Source: Bacteroidota bacterium
GTDB lineage: Bacteria > Bacteroidota > Bacteroidia > B-17B0 > Aurantibacillaceae
Reading direction: 5' to 3'
Assembly (NCBI GenBank): GCA_020162035.1
Contig: JAIUNM010000011.1
Location: forward strand, 54,510 to 118,509
DNA: 64,000 nucleotides
The notes under the pieces were generated by a model that was given only the letters and a program-made list of their open reading frames with translations, was not told where the DNA came from and ran no database searches. Positions 54,614 to 63,110 of the stretch are shown here, one piece after another (positions within the stretch are counted from its first letter, which is position 1; each line of letters opens with the position of its first letter). The translations under genes were made by a program, and so were the position numbers.

Positions 54614-55359
54614 GTTTAAAAGTAAGTATCATAACAATTACATTTAATGCTGAAAAAACTATAGAAAGCACAATTAAATCTGTGCTTTCGCAAAACTATA
54701 AAAATATTGAGTATATAATTATTGATGGAAAAAGCACAGATAATACGCTTAATATCATTAATAATTACGCAAACCAAATATCTAAAATAATTTCGGAAAA
54801 AGACAAAGGCCTATACGATGCCATAAACAAAGGAATTGAAGTATCAACAGGCGATATTATAGCATTAATTCACGCAGATGATTTTTATATAAATGAAAAT
54901 ATAATTTCTAATTATATAGAAAAATTTAATGAAACCAATGCAGATGCGGTTTATGCAAACCTTTATTATGTTAGCGCAACAGATGAATCAAAAATTATTA
55001 GAAAATGGCAAAGTGGTTTTTATAAACCAGACTTATTTAAATGGGGATGGATGCCTCCACATCCTACAGTTTTAATTAAAAAAAAGTGTTATAAACAATT
55101 TGGAAACTACAAACTAAATTACAAAACTGCCGCAGATTATGAATGTATGTTAAGATTAATTCACGTTAATAAAATTAAATTAGCATACCTTAATCAATTT
55201 GTAATAAAAATGAGAGTTGGAGGTAAAAGTAACCAAAGTATCAAAAACAGACTAAACGCTAACAATGAAGATAAAAAAGCATGGTTAGAAAACAATGTAA
55301 AACCTTATTTTTTCACTTTGATTTTGAAGCCTTTAAGAAAAATTACACAGTTTTTTTAA
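54610..55359 (+). CDS. Glycosyltransferase family 2 (WcaA-like)
   Basis: A 249-residue GT-A glycosyltransferase. Motifs: SIITITFNAEKTIESTIKSV, IIIDGKSTDNTL, EKDKGLYDAINKGIEVSTGD, and the metal site LIHADDFY. No membrane helix. It resembles colanic/O-antigen type transferases. It overlaps gmhB by 4 bp, so it is in the same operon; substrate unknown. Confidence 0.9.
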   Translation: MSLKVSIITITFNAEKTIESTIKSVLSQNYKNIEYIIIDGKSTDNTLNIINNYANQISKIISEKDKGLYDAINKGIEVSTGDIIALIHADDFYINENIISNYIEKFNETNADAVYANLYYVSATDESKIIRKWQSGFYKPDLFKWGWMPPHPTVLIKKKCYKQFGNYKLNYKTAADYECMLRLIHVNKIKLAYLNQFVIKMRVGGKSNQSIKNRLNANNEDKKAWLENNVKPYFFTLILKPLRKITQFF

Positions 55360-55440
55360 CTTTCACCAAACGAAATGTGATTTTTATTCGTTTTAAATAT
55401 AAATAGCCTGATTTTAAATTTTTTAGAGGTCTTTTTTTTA

Positions 55441-55448
55441 TAATTTTG
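55441..55448 (+). promoter_or_regulatory. -7 box of the lipoprotein gene
   Basis: TAATTTTG (exact TAnnTTTG) ends 22 nt before ATG 55471, leaving a normal leader. No TTG at 19 bp upstream. Confidence 0.45.
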
Positions 55449-55470
55449 CACCCTAATTAATGAAAATTTA

Positions 55471-56352
55471 ATGCAAAAAGTTACTATTTATATTAAAAAA
55501 CTACAAAGTAGTGCAAAATTACTGTTAATTGGAATTTTAATTTTCTGTATAAATTTTTCATGTAAAAAATACAAACCAGCAAATCCTGTTTTTTATATAA
55601 AAAGCGATCAACTTTCACTTAATACTAATACATCAACTCAAGGCGAAGGAACTCAAAACATTACCGAACTTTATGCTTATGCAAATGGTAAATTTCAAGG
55701 CGCATACCCTGTAGGTAATAAAATTCCAATACCTAATCCTGATAACAAAAATGTAAAAATTACATTAATTGCAGGCATTAAAAACAATGGCATATCTAAT
55801 ACCCGTATTAATTATCCATTTTACGATTTTTTTATATTAGATACTTTGGTACCTCAAGCCAATATTATAACCAAAAACATTAAGTTTTCATACAAATCAA
55901 GTGTAAATTTCCCTTTAATTGAAGGTTTTGATAGTGGTGTAAAACTAATAAAATCAACTTTATCAGACACAACAGTTGTTGTTACAAATGATGGAACTGG
56001 TATTACAGGAAATTTTGGAAGAGTTAAACTCTCATCTCCAAACAAATATGCACGTTTAGAAACTGCATTGCAATACACTTTACCAACTGGCGAACCAAAT
56101 TTATATTTAGAGATAGATTACCGCTGTAATTCTGAATTTGAAGTTGGAGTATTAGGCGAAAACAATGAAGAAAAATCTGCTGTAAGAATTACCCCTAAAG
56201 ATAATTGGTCTAAAATTTACATATCTCTTGCCGATGCTGTAAATAGAGAACCTAAGTATTCTAAAAACAAATTATATATAAAAGCCGTTACTACATCAGC
56301 TTTACCTGTTCTTACTTTAGATATAGATAATATAAAAATAATTCACTTTTAA
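55471..56352 (+). CDS. Lipoprotein of unknown function in the glycan cluster
   Basis: A 293-residue predicted lipoprotein: a hydrophobic segment (LLLIGILIFCINF) ends at a lipobox-like SC. The mature part is beta-rich with an aromatic/Asn C-terminus (ITPKDNWSKIYISLADAV). I recall similar lipoproteins beside polysaccharide genes in Bacteroidota but not a function. It overlaps the next gene by one base (TAATG). Confidence 0.75.
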   Translation: MQKVTIYIKKLQSSAKLLLIGILIFCINFSCKKYKPANPVFYIKSDQLSLNTNTSTQGEGTQNITELYAYANGKFQGAYPVGNKIPIPNPDNKNVKITLIAGIKNNGISNTRINYPFYDFFILDTLVPQANIITKNIKFSYKSSVNFPLIEGFDSGVKLIKSTLSDTTVVVTNDGTGITGNFGRVKLSSPNKYARLETALQYTLPTGEPNLYLEIDYRCNSEFEVGVLGENNEEKSAVRITPKDNWSKIYISLADAVNREPKYSKNKLYIKAVTTSALPVLTLDIDNIKIIHF

Positions 56353-57773
56353 TGAATAAAAAATTAATAACTATAAAATATGTAGTATTCGATTTTTTAT
56401 CGGCAGCTTTAGCTTGGACTATTTTTAATTATTATCGAAAAACACGTGTTGATGCTTTACAAATTGACTTAAAAGACATCATAATTCATGATAAACAATT
56501 TTATATTAATATAATTTTATTACCAAGTATTTGGGTGTTAATGTACTTTTTATCTGGTGTTTACAGTAATGTTTTACGCCGTTCGCGCGTAAATGAATTT
56601 GTTCAAACATTAGTTTCATCAATAATTGGAGTAACTATTTTGTTTTTTTACATAATATTAGATGATTATGTGCCATACTATAAAATATACTACAAATTAT
56701 ATTTTTTAATACTCATTTCACACTTTAGCATTACTGCTTTTTTTAGGTTAATACTTTCTACTCAAACAAATAGAAAAATACATAAACGCGAGTTTGGTTT
56801 TAACACAATAATAATAGGGAGTAACGAAAGAGCCTTAAAAATGTTTAAAGAAATTGAATCTTTAAAACGAGGGATAGGTAATAATTTTATAGGGTTTGTT
56901 CATATCGAAGGAAAAAATGGCTACAGCGAAGAGTTAAAAAAAGAACTTAAACATTTAGGTGAAATTACAGAGATAAGAACCATAATTATAAATCAAAAAA
57001 TAGAAGAAGTTATTATTGCTATAGAATCATGGGAACATAATTATTTAAAAAGTATTATTAACGAATTAAACGACCTAGGTGTAACCATTAAAATTATACC
57101 CGATGTTTATGATATTTTAAGTAGTCATGTTAAAATGACTACAATACACGGTACACCATTAATTGAACTAAAAAATCAAATAATTCCAATATGGCAAGTT
57201 TCTGTTAAACGATTTATTGATGTAAGCGTTTCTCTTTTTGTATTAATATTTTTTAGTTGGTTTTATTTGTTAATAGCTTTAATAATTAAAATAAACTCAA
57301 AAGGTCCTGTGTTTTTTAAGCAACAACGCATTGGTAAATGGGGTTTACCATTTAATATTTATAAATTTAGAACCATGTGTGTAGATGCCGAAAAACATGG
57401 TCCTGCCCTATCGAGCGATAACGACCCACGTGTTACAAGTTTTGGTAGAATAATGCGCCGTACTAGGTTAGATGAAATACCTCAGTTTTTTAATGTTTTA
57501 ATTGGAGATATGAGTATTGTTGGTCCAAGACCAGAACGCCAATATTTTATTGATAAAATAATTGAAAAAGCACCTCATTATAAACATTTACACAAAGTTA
57601 GGCCAGGCATAACTAGTTGGGGGCAAGTTAAATATGGTTATGCCGAAAATACCGATCAAATGGTTGAACGTTTAAAATTTGATATTTTATATGTAGAAAA
57701 CATGAGTCTTTTGCTTGATTTTAAAATCTTAATTCATACCGTATTAATTGTATTACAAGGGCGTGGTAAATAA
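56352..57773 (+). CDS. WbaP/PssY-type initiating sugar-phosphate transferase
   Basis: A 473-residue polyisoprenyl-phosphate hexose-1-phosphate transferase that starts O-antigen or exopolysaccharide assembly by moving sugar phosphate to undecaprenyl phosphate. Four N-terminal helices and a Rossmann-like CoA-binding-like domain (IIIGSNERALKMFKEI) precede the bacterial sugar transferase domain: KRFIDVSVSLFVLI, GPVFFKQQRIG, IYKFRTMCVDAE, TRLDEIPQFFNVLIGDMSIVGPRPE, RPGITSWGQV. All catalytic motifs are present. Confidence 0.94.
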   Translation: MNKKLITIKYVVFDFLSAALAWTIFNYYRKTRVDALQIDLKDIIIHDKQFYINIILLPSIWVLMYFLSGVYSNVLRRSRVNEFVQTLVSSIIGVTILFFYIILDDYVPYYKIYYKLYFLILISHFSITAFFRLILSTQTNRKIHKREFGFNTIIIGSNERALKMFKEIESLKRGIGNNFIGFVHIEGKNGYSEELKKELKHLGEITEIRTIIINQKIEEVIIAIESWEHNYLKSIINELNDLGVTIKIIPDVYDILSSHVKMTTIHGTPLIELKNQIIPIWQVSVKRFIDVSVSLFVLIFFSWFYLLIALIIKINSKGPVFFKQQRIGKWGLPFNIYKFRTMCVDAEKHGPALSSDNDPRVTSFGRIMRRTRLDEIPQFFNVLIGDMSIVGPRPERQYFIDKIIEKAPHYKHLHKVRPGITSWGQVKYGYAENTDQMVERLKFDILYVENMSLLLDFKILIHTVLIVLQGRGK

Positions 57774-57814
57774 GTAAAACTAATTTACTTTTATATTTCA
57801 ATTTATAATAATTT

Positions 57815-58948
57815 TTGCATCTTTATAAAATAAGTAAACACATAAACATAGTTGCTTTTGATGTTCCTTTTCCTGCTAATTACGGCGGAGTAATTGATGT
57901 TTATTATAAAATTGCTGAGTTACAAAAACAAAATATTAAAGTACACTTGCATTGTTTTAAGTATGGAAGAAATGAAGCTCCTGAACTTGAAAATATTTGC
58001 GAAAAAGTTTATTACTATAATCGAAATAATTCGCTAATTAATCAATTTAGCTTTTTACCATTTACAGTTAAATCAAGATTAAATAAAACCCTTTTAAATA
58101 ACTTATTATCAAATAATTACCCTATTTTATTTGAAGTTTTACACACCTGTTATTTATTAAAAGCTAGTGCCTTAAAAAATAGATTTAAAATATACCGACA
58201 CAGTAATATTGAACATGATTATTATAACGCTTTAGCAAAAGGAGAAAGTAATTGGTTAAAAAAAATTTATTTTAAAATAGAAGCTATTAAACTAAAATCG
58301 TTTGAAAAAATAGTACAACATGCTCAATTAATATTAACGGTTAATAAAAAAGACACTCTTTATTTTAAAACAAAATATCCTAAAGTAAAAACAGAATATT
58401 TACCTAGTTTTCATGCGTTTAACCAAATTAATTTAAGCACATCCCTAAAAAATCAAATATTATTTCATGGTAATTTAAGTGTATCCGAAAATTACAATGC
58501 TGCCATTTGGATTATAAATGAAATTGTAAGTAAAACAAATAATGAATTTATTTTTGCAGGTTTAAATCCAAATCAAAAATTAGTAGAATTAATTAATAAA
58601 ACAAAAAATTGTAAATTAATTACAAATCCTAACGAAACAGATTTACAAAATTTAATTAAAGAATCATTTATAAACATACTCTATACTCATCAAGCAACAG
58701 GTTTAAAACTTAAATTATTAAATGTACTTTATAATGCAAACACAATTATTTGTAATTCAAAAATGATTGATGGTACAGATATTGAAGCAAAAGGTGGAGT
58801 AATTATTGCAAATACACCTAATGAGTTTATAAAAGCAATTGCGCAAGTAAATAATACAAATTCAAATTTATTACTTGAAAGGCAAAAACTTCTTCATTCA
58901 TATAACAATCAAATAAATGCTGAAAAGTTAATTAGTTTGCTTAAATAA
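57815..58948 (+). CDS. GT4-like glycosyltransferase, TTG start
   Basis: A 377-residue GT-B fold protein with AFDVPFPANYGGVIDVYYK at the N-terminus and FHGNLSVSENYNAAIWI, then GLKLKLLNVLYNANTIICN in the donor half. No ATG lies before the conserved start; TTG at 57815 is the only likely initiator. It ends at the shared terminator with the PPIase operon. It is the last gene of the glycan cluster. Confidence 0.85.
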   Translation: MHLYKISKHINIVAFDVPFPANYGGVIDVYYKIAELQKQNIKVHLHCFKYGRNEAPELENICEKVYYYNRNNSLINQFSFLPFTVKSRLNKTLLNNLLSNNYPILFEVLHTCYLLKASALKNRFKIYRHSNIEHDYYNALAKGESNWLKKIYFKIEAIKLKSFEKIVQHAQLILTVNKKDTLYFKTKYPKVKTEYLPSFHAFNQINLSTSLKNQILFHGNLSVSENYNAAIWIINEIVSKTNNEFIFAGLNPNQKLVELINKTKNCKLITNPNETDLQNLIKESFINILYTHQATGLKLKLLNVLYNANTIICNSKMIDGTDIEAKGGVIIANTPNEFIKAIAQVNNTNSNLLLERQKLLHSYNNQINAEKLISLLK

Positions 58949-58975
58949 AAAAGCCCTCAAAATTGAGGGCTTTTT
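58948..58975. terminator. Bidirectional terminator
   Basis: A 13-bp stem AAAAAGCCCTCAA / TTGAGGGCTTTTT with a 2-nt AA loop between the convergent genes at 57815 and 58978. Both ends have A/T runs, so it serves both strands. Confidence 0.92.
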
Positions 58976-58977
58976 AG

Positions 58978-60024
58978 TTAGTTTATTTTAATTAACTCTA
59001 CTTCAAAAATTAAATCACTTTTTGGAGGAATTGCACCAGGGTACCCTTGCTCGCCATAAGCTAAATTATAGGGTATATAAAATTTATACTTTGCCCCTTC
59101 TTTCATTAACTGTAAACCTTCTGTCCAACCTCTAATAACTTGGTTTAAACCAAAATCAATTGGTTGACCACGCTCTACACTACTATCAAAAACTTTACCT
59201 GTTATAAATGTACCTGTATAATGTACTTTAACATTACTAGTTGCATTTGGTTGTGCTCCTGTGCCTTCTTTTATAACATTGTATTTTAAGCCACTTGGTG
59301 TTGAGTTTGTAAATGTTGCTTTAATTTTTTCTGCTTCTTCTTTTGCTTTTGCTTCTTTTTCTGCCTTAATTTTATCGGCATTTGCTTGAGCATCTACAAA
59401 AACTTTTGCTGCATCAAATTTTTCAGCATCTTTTCCTTTTCTTAAAATTATTAATTTATTTAATTTGTCATCTTGCTTAATTGAATCAACAACTTTTTGG
59501 CCTTCAATAACATGTCCAAATACGGTGTGTTTACCATCTAACCAATCTGTTTTTACATGAGTAATAAAAAATTGCGAACCGTTAGTGCCTGGACCAGCAT
59601 TTGCCATTGATAAAATACCTGGGCCTGTGTGTTTTAAAGTTTCATCAATTTCATCTGCAAATTTATAACCTGGGTCGCCCATTCCTGTACCTTGTGGGCA
59701 ACCACCTTGTATCATAAAATTTGGAATTACACGATGAAATTTTAAACCATCATAATAAGGAGTACCCGCAGGCTTAGCGGTATTTGTAATTGTACCTTCG
59801 GCTAATCCTATAAAATTTGCAACTGTCATTGGGGTTTTAACATGTTCTAAAACTGTATAAATATCTCCTTTTGATGTTTCAAATTTGGCATAAATACCAT
59901 CTGGTTGTTTACTTAAAAATTCTTTTTCCATTTTACTTAATTTTTGTTTTTTACTTTTATTTTGTGCATTTATGTTAAATGATAATAAACTTAACAGTGA
60001 TATAAAAAATGCTATTTTTTTCAT
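58978..60024 (-). CDS. Exported cyclophilin-FKBP fusion prolyl isomerase
   Basis: A 348-residue protein with two isomerase types in one chain. After a signal peptide (cleavage after NINA), residues about 38-195 are a cyclophilin domain ([31 protein letters not shown]). Then a charged helix (about 205-235) and an FKBP domain (about 250-348: [36 protein letters not shown]). Both have core active-site residues. It is the last gene in the operon of four and ends at the bidirectional terminator. Confidence 0.93.
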   Translation of the reverse strand: MKKIAFFISLLSLLSFNINAQNKSKKQKLSKMEKEFLSKQPDGIYAKFETSKGDIYTVLEHVKTPMTVANFIGLAEGTITNTAKPAGTPYYDGLKFHRVIPNFMIQGGCPQGTGMGDPGYKFADEIDETLKHTGPGILSMANAGPGTNGSQFFITHVKTDWLDGKHTVFGHVIEGQKVVDSIKQDDKLNKLIILRKGKDAEKFDAAKVFVDAQANADKIKAEKEAKAKEEAEKIKATFTNSTPSGLKYNVIKEGTGAQPNATSNVKVHYTGTFITGKVFDSSVERGQPIDFGLNQVIRGWTEGLQLMKEGAKYKFYIPYNLAYGEQGYPGAIPPKSDLIFEVELIKIN

Positions 60025-60042
60025 TTTATTATTTTTAATTTA

Positions 60043-60999
60043 TTAATGATTATGTCCGTCATTAGCACTATGCCCTTGAGGCATTGCTTGTTGTGGAGGT
60101 GCAGCACTAAAATCTAATAATTCTACTTCAAAAACTAAGGTTGAAAATGGAGGAATTGGTCCATTGCCTTGTGGCCCGTAACCAATGCTTGATGGAATTA
60201 TTAATTTTGCTTTACTTCCTTTGCTCATTAATTGTATGCCTTCTGTCCAACCTGCAATTACTTGGTTTAAAGGAAAGTTAGCTGGCTCACCTCTATCCAT
60301 CGAACTATCAAATTTTGTGCCATCTAACAAAGTTCCTGTATAATGAACTTTTACCATATCAGTTGCAGCAGGGTGTTTACCATTACCTTTTGCAGTTTCA
60401 ATAAAAATTAAACCTGTTTCAGATGGTTTAGTGGTAATTTTATTATCAGCAATGTATTTATCTCTTGCAACTTGTTCACCTTCTTGTGCAGCTTTCATTT
60501 TTTCTTCATATTCTGCTTTCATTTTAGCTTGTTTTTCTTCAACTTGTTTTGAAGTTAAAACATCTTTCATTACAATTGTTGCTTTTAACATATCGCCTTG
60601 ATTGATTCCTGGAGGCAAAGCTTGCATGTTTTGTGTTTTTAAGAAAAACGAATCGGCAGAAATAATAAATGAAGCACTATCTCCTTTAGCCATCATCATC
60701 ATAGCATCTTCTAAACTTCCTTTAAACGAACTTTTTTGTAATAAAAATTGAATTTCTCCCGAACCATCTTGGCTAGCTTGTTTAGAACTAAATACAAGAG
60801 AATCGTTTTTATTATTTTTAATTTCTACTTTAAAAATAACACCATAGCCTAATTGAGCTTTTGTGCCAGCCTCATCTTGTTTAAAAAATTGGTAATGTAA
60901 TCCATTTTCGGCACGTTTGTATCCATCAAACTGTGAACCATCATTTTTACAAGCATAAAATAATGTGATGCCTGCAACTAATAAAGAAATTTTTTTCAT
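60043..60999 (-). CDS. FKBP-type prolyl isomerase lipoprotein
   Basis: A 318-residue lipoprotein (lipobox LFYAC). Residues 40-150 look like a degenerate FKBP-like domain, followed by a coiled coil (155-185) and an active FKBP domain (195-300: [39 protein letters not shown]). This Mip/FkpA-like plan suits a periplasmic chaperone. The C-terminus ends in a His/Asn-rich tail (GHSANDGHNH) that may bind metal. Third of four isomerase genes in the operon. Confidence 0.92.
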   Translation of the reverse strand: MKKISLLVAGITLFYACKNDGSQFDGYKRAENGLHYQFFKQDEAGTKAQLGYGVIFKVEIKNNKNDSLVFSSKQASQDGSGEIQFLLQKSSFKGSLEDAMMMMAKGDSASFIISADSFFLKTQNMQALPPGINQGDMLKATIVMKDVLTSKQVEEKQAKMKAEYEEKMKAAQEGEQVARDKYIADNKITTKPSETGLIFIETAKGNGKHPAATDMVKVHYTGTLLDGTKFDSSMDRGEPANFPLNQVIAGWTEGIQLMSKGSKAKLIIPSSIGYGPQGNGPIPPFSTLVFEVELLDFSAAPPQQAMPQGHSANDGHNH

Positions 61000-61001
61000 T
61001 T

Positions 61002-61838
61002 TTATTTTATTGTTATTTCGTAAAGCAAAGGTGTATAGGGTGGAATGTTTAAATCCTTTGACCCCATTTCGCCAAATGCAAGTTGTGAAGGTAAGATTAT
61101 TTTTGCATTATCTCCAACTTTTAAGTATTTAATAACATTATTTAAGCCTTTTAATAATTGATCTGGCACGCCTGTTTTAATGCTGAAATTTAATGGAGAT
61201 TCGTCCATTTGCCTACCATTTAAGAAATAACCTTTGTAACTAATTTTTAAAACTGTATCCTTTTTGGTCGAAATTTGTTTAATTGGTGTGCTAACCCAAT
61301 AAAATCCTAAACTATCTTTTTTTGAATTCATTTTAGGTTCTGTTTTAAAATAGGAAGTGATTTTAGCTATTTCTCTATTTTTTAAATCGGTTAAAGGTGT
61401 AATTTTTGATGTTATTGCTTTTATTAAAACTTGAACTTTTACAACGCTATCGTTTTTAACAAAAAAAGGAGAATTATTAAAATCAAAATTTTGTTTAAAA
61501 AATGTATTGCAAGGAATTAAGAGTTCTAACGAATCGCCAAGGCATTTATTTTGGCAAGATTGAAGTATAAAATTATTTGTATCTGTACTATTTAGGTTAA
61601 AAAAATAATTATCGTTTAAATTATTTTCAGAATCAAAAAAAACTGAATCGCGTTGCGTTTTAAAAACTGCATTTAATTGTATAAAATTATTGGTATTTAA
61701 ATTGCATTTTTCGTTTTCAAAAGCTAAAAGTTTATACCAAAATTTATTTTTATGATAGGTGTAATCCGTCTTGTTTGTTTTTGTACAAGACATCATAAAT
61801 AATAAAAATCCAAGTTTAAGGAAGAATTTCAATTTCAT
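61002..61838 (-). CDS. FKBP-like lipoprotein, divergent
   Basis: A 278-residue lipoprotein when started at ATG 61836-61838, which gives a lipobox (MKLKFFLKLGFLLFMMSC); the longer frame to 61889 overlaps the neighbour more and lacks a signal. The C-terminal 90 residues resemble FKBP (LKISYKGYFLNG, LLKGLNNVIKYLKVGD, ILPSQLAFGEMG) with altered active-site aromatics. It may have lost catalysis. It overlaps the next gene upstream by 23 bp. Confidence 0.82.
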   Translation of the reverse strand: MKLKFFLKLGFLLFMMSCTKTNKTDYTYHKNKFWYKLLAFENEKCNLNTNNFIQLNAVFKTQRDSVFFDSENNLNDNYFFNLNSTDTNNFILQSCQNKCLGDSLELLIPCNTFFKQNFDFNNSPFFVKNDSVVKVQVLIKAITSKITPLTDLKNREIAKITSYFKTEPKMNSKKDSLGFYWVSTPIKQISTKKDTVLKISYKGYFLNGRQMDESPLNFSIKTGVPDQLLKGLNNVIKYLKVGDNAKIILPSQLAFGEMGSKDLNIPPYTPLLYEITIK

Positions 61839-62349
61839 AAATAATTGGCATTTGTGGCGGAATTTTTTTAAAATCGCCCAGCAAACCATGTGCTAAATTA
61901 GAAGGTAGAATTAAAACTGCTTTATCACCCTTTTTTAAATATTGTAAGCCGCGATGTAAACCGCTTTCAACATCATCGTTACCAACTGTTATTTGTTTTG
62001 GATTATTTGTTTCTGATTTATAGCATACATCTCCAGTTAATAAACTTAATGTATAATTTAATGTAACTTTTGTATTAACTTTAATACTATCGCCTTGTTT
62101 TGAAGTATGTAAAACAAAATACCTAATTCCACTTTGGGTTTTTATAAAATTTTGATGATGGGTTTTTACATAGTAATCAATTTCATCATTTTCTTTTTTT
62201 AAAAGTTGTTTATTGGCTTCAACAAACTGGTTTTTAATTTTATGTTCATCTATGTCTGTTATAATTGGTTGTTTTTTTTGATTAGGATTACCATTGCAAC
62301 TAATAACCAAAACAGAAATAAAACAAACTATAAAAGGTAAAAAACGCAT
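61816..62349 (-). CDS. gldI-like: GldI-like FKBP lipoprotein
   Basis: A 177-residue lipoprotein; ATG at 62347-62349 gives a lipobox (MRFLPFIVCFISVLVISC). The FKBP-like domain (VTLNYTLSLLTG, LHRGLQYLKKGD, LPSNLAHGLLG) is similar in size and layout to GldI, the gliding-motility-associated prolyl isomerase of flavobacteria. The assignment is tentative: active-site residues are diverged. It is the first gene of the PPIase operon, with a TACTTTTG box 4 nt upstream. Confidence 0.8.
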   Translation of the reverse strand: MRFLPFIVCFISVLVISCNGNPNQKKQPIITDIDEHKIKNQFVEANKQLLKKENDEIDYYVKTHHQNFIKTQSGIRYFVLHTSKQGDSIKVNTKVTLNYTLSLLTGDVCYKSETNNPKQITVGNDDVESGLHRGLQYLKKGDKAVLILPSNLAHGLLGDFKKIPPQMPIIYEIEILP

Positions 62350-62353
62350 AAAA

Positions 62354-62361
62354 CAAAAGTA
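62354..62361 (-). promoter_or_regulatory. -7 box of the prolyl isomerase operon
   Basis: The minus strand reads TACTTTTG (exact TAnnTTTG), ending 4 nt before ATG 62349. It supports that start and implies a leaderless or nearly leaderless operon mRNA. Confidence 0.5.
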
Positions 62362-62408
62362 AAAATATAAAAGCAAGTAAAAAATTATTAATAAATTTAC
62401 TGTTAACA

Positions 62409-63110
62409 ATGCTTAAACAAGAACTTTATACGTTTGTTTTAAATTATTTTGAAAAAACAATTGGTAATGCCCAAACGGAGCTAACCTACACAAACCCTTT
62501 TGAATTAGTTGTTGCGGTTAGTTTAAGTGCTCAATGTACTGATAAACGAGTAAATTTAACTACACCAAAATTATTTAAAGCTTTTCCTACGGCCGAAGTT
62601 ATGGCCAACTCTACATCAGACGAAGTGTTTAATTATATTAAAAGCATTAGCTACCCAAATAATAAAGCTAAAAACCTTGTTGGTATGGCTAAAATGCTTG
62701 TACAAGAATTTAATAGTATAGTACCTAGCGAAGTAGATGATTTAATTAAATTACCAGGTGTTGGCAGAAAAACTGCAAATGTAATTGCATCGGTAATTTT
62801 TAATAAACCTACAATGGCTGTAGATACACATGTATTTAGAGTTAGCAACCGTATTGGATTAACAAAAAGCGCAAAAACTCCTTTACAAAGCGAACTGCAA
62901 TTAATTAAAAATATACCACAAGAAATTATACCAAAAGCCCACCACTGGCTAATTTTACACGGAAGATATGTGTGTATTGCACGTAAACCAAAATGTGATG
63001 CTTGTGGGTTAACCAAACATTGTACTTATTTTTTAAAATCAAATAAAAAAACAACTTTAAACAATTCAATTAAAAACAATGGCAAAAAAAACAATAAAAA
63101 AAGCAGTTAA
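62409..63110 (+). CDS. nth: Endonuclease III (DNA glycosylase/AP lyase)
   Basis: Removes oxidised pyrimidines and cuts the abasic site. The 233-residue protein has the helix-hairpin-helix LPGVGRKTA with catalytic K121, D139 in AVDTHVFRV, and the [4Fe-4S] ligands C189, C196, C199 and C205 (C-x6-C-x2-C-x5-C). After the cluster comes a tail of about 28 Lys/Asn residues not found in E. coli Nth, which overlaps the next gene by 32 bp. It is divergent from the PPIase operon. Confidence 0.96.
   Translation: MLKQELYTFVLNYFEKTIGNAQTELTYTNPFELVVAVSLSAQCTDKRVNLTTPKLFKAFPTAEVMANSTSDEVFNYIKSISYPNNKAKNLVGMAKMLVQEFNSIVPSEVDDLIKLPGVGRKTANVIASVIFNKPTMAVDTHVFRVSNRIGLTKSAKTPLQSELQLIKNIPQEIIPKAHHWLILHGRYVCIARKPKCDACGLTKHCTYFLKSNKKTTLNNSIKNNGKKNNKKSS

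Noticed and set aside
57415..57773. Possible separate sugar-transferase gene at the end of the 56352 gene
   Set aside because: All motifs are in one frame with the N-terminal helices; it is the normal WbaP-type architecture.
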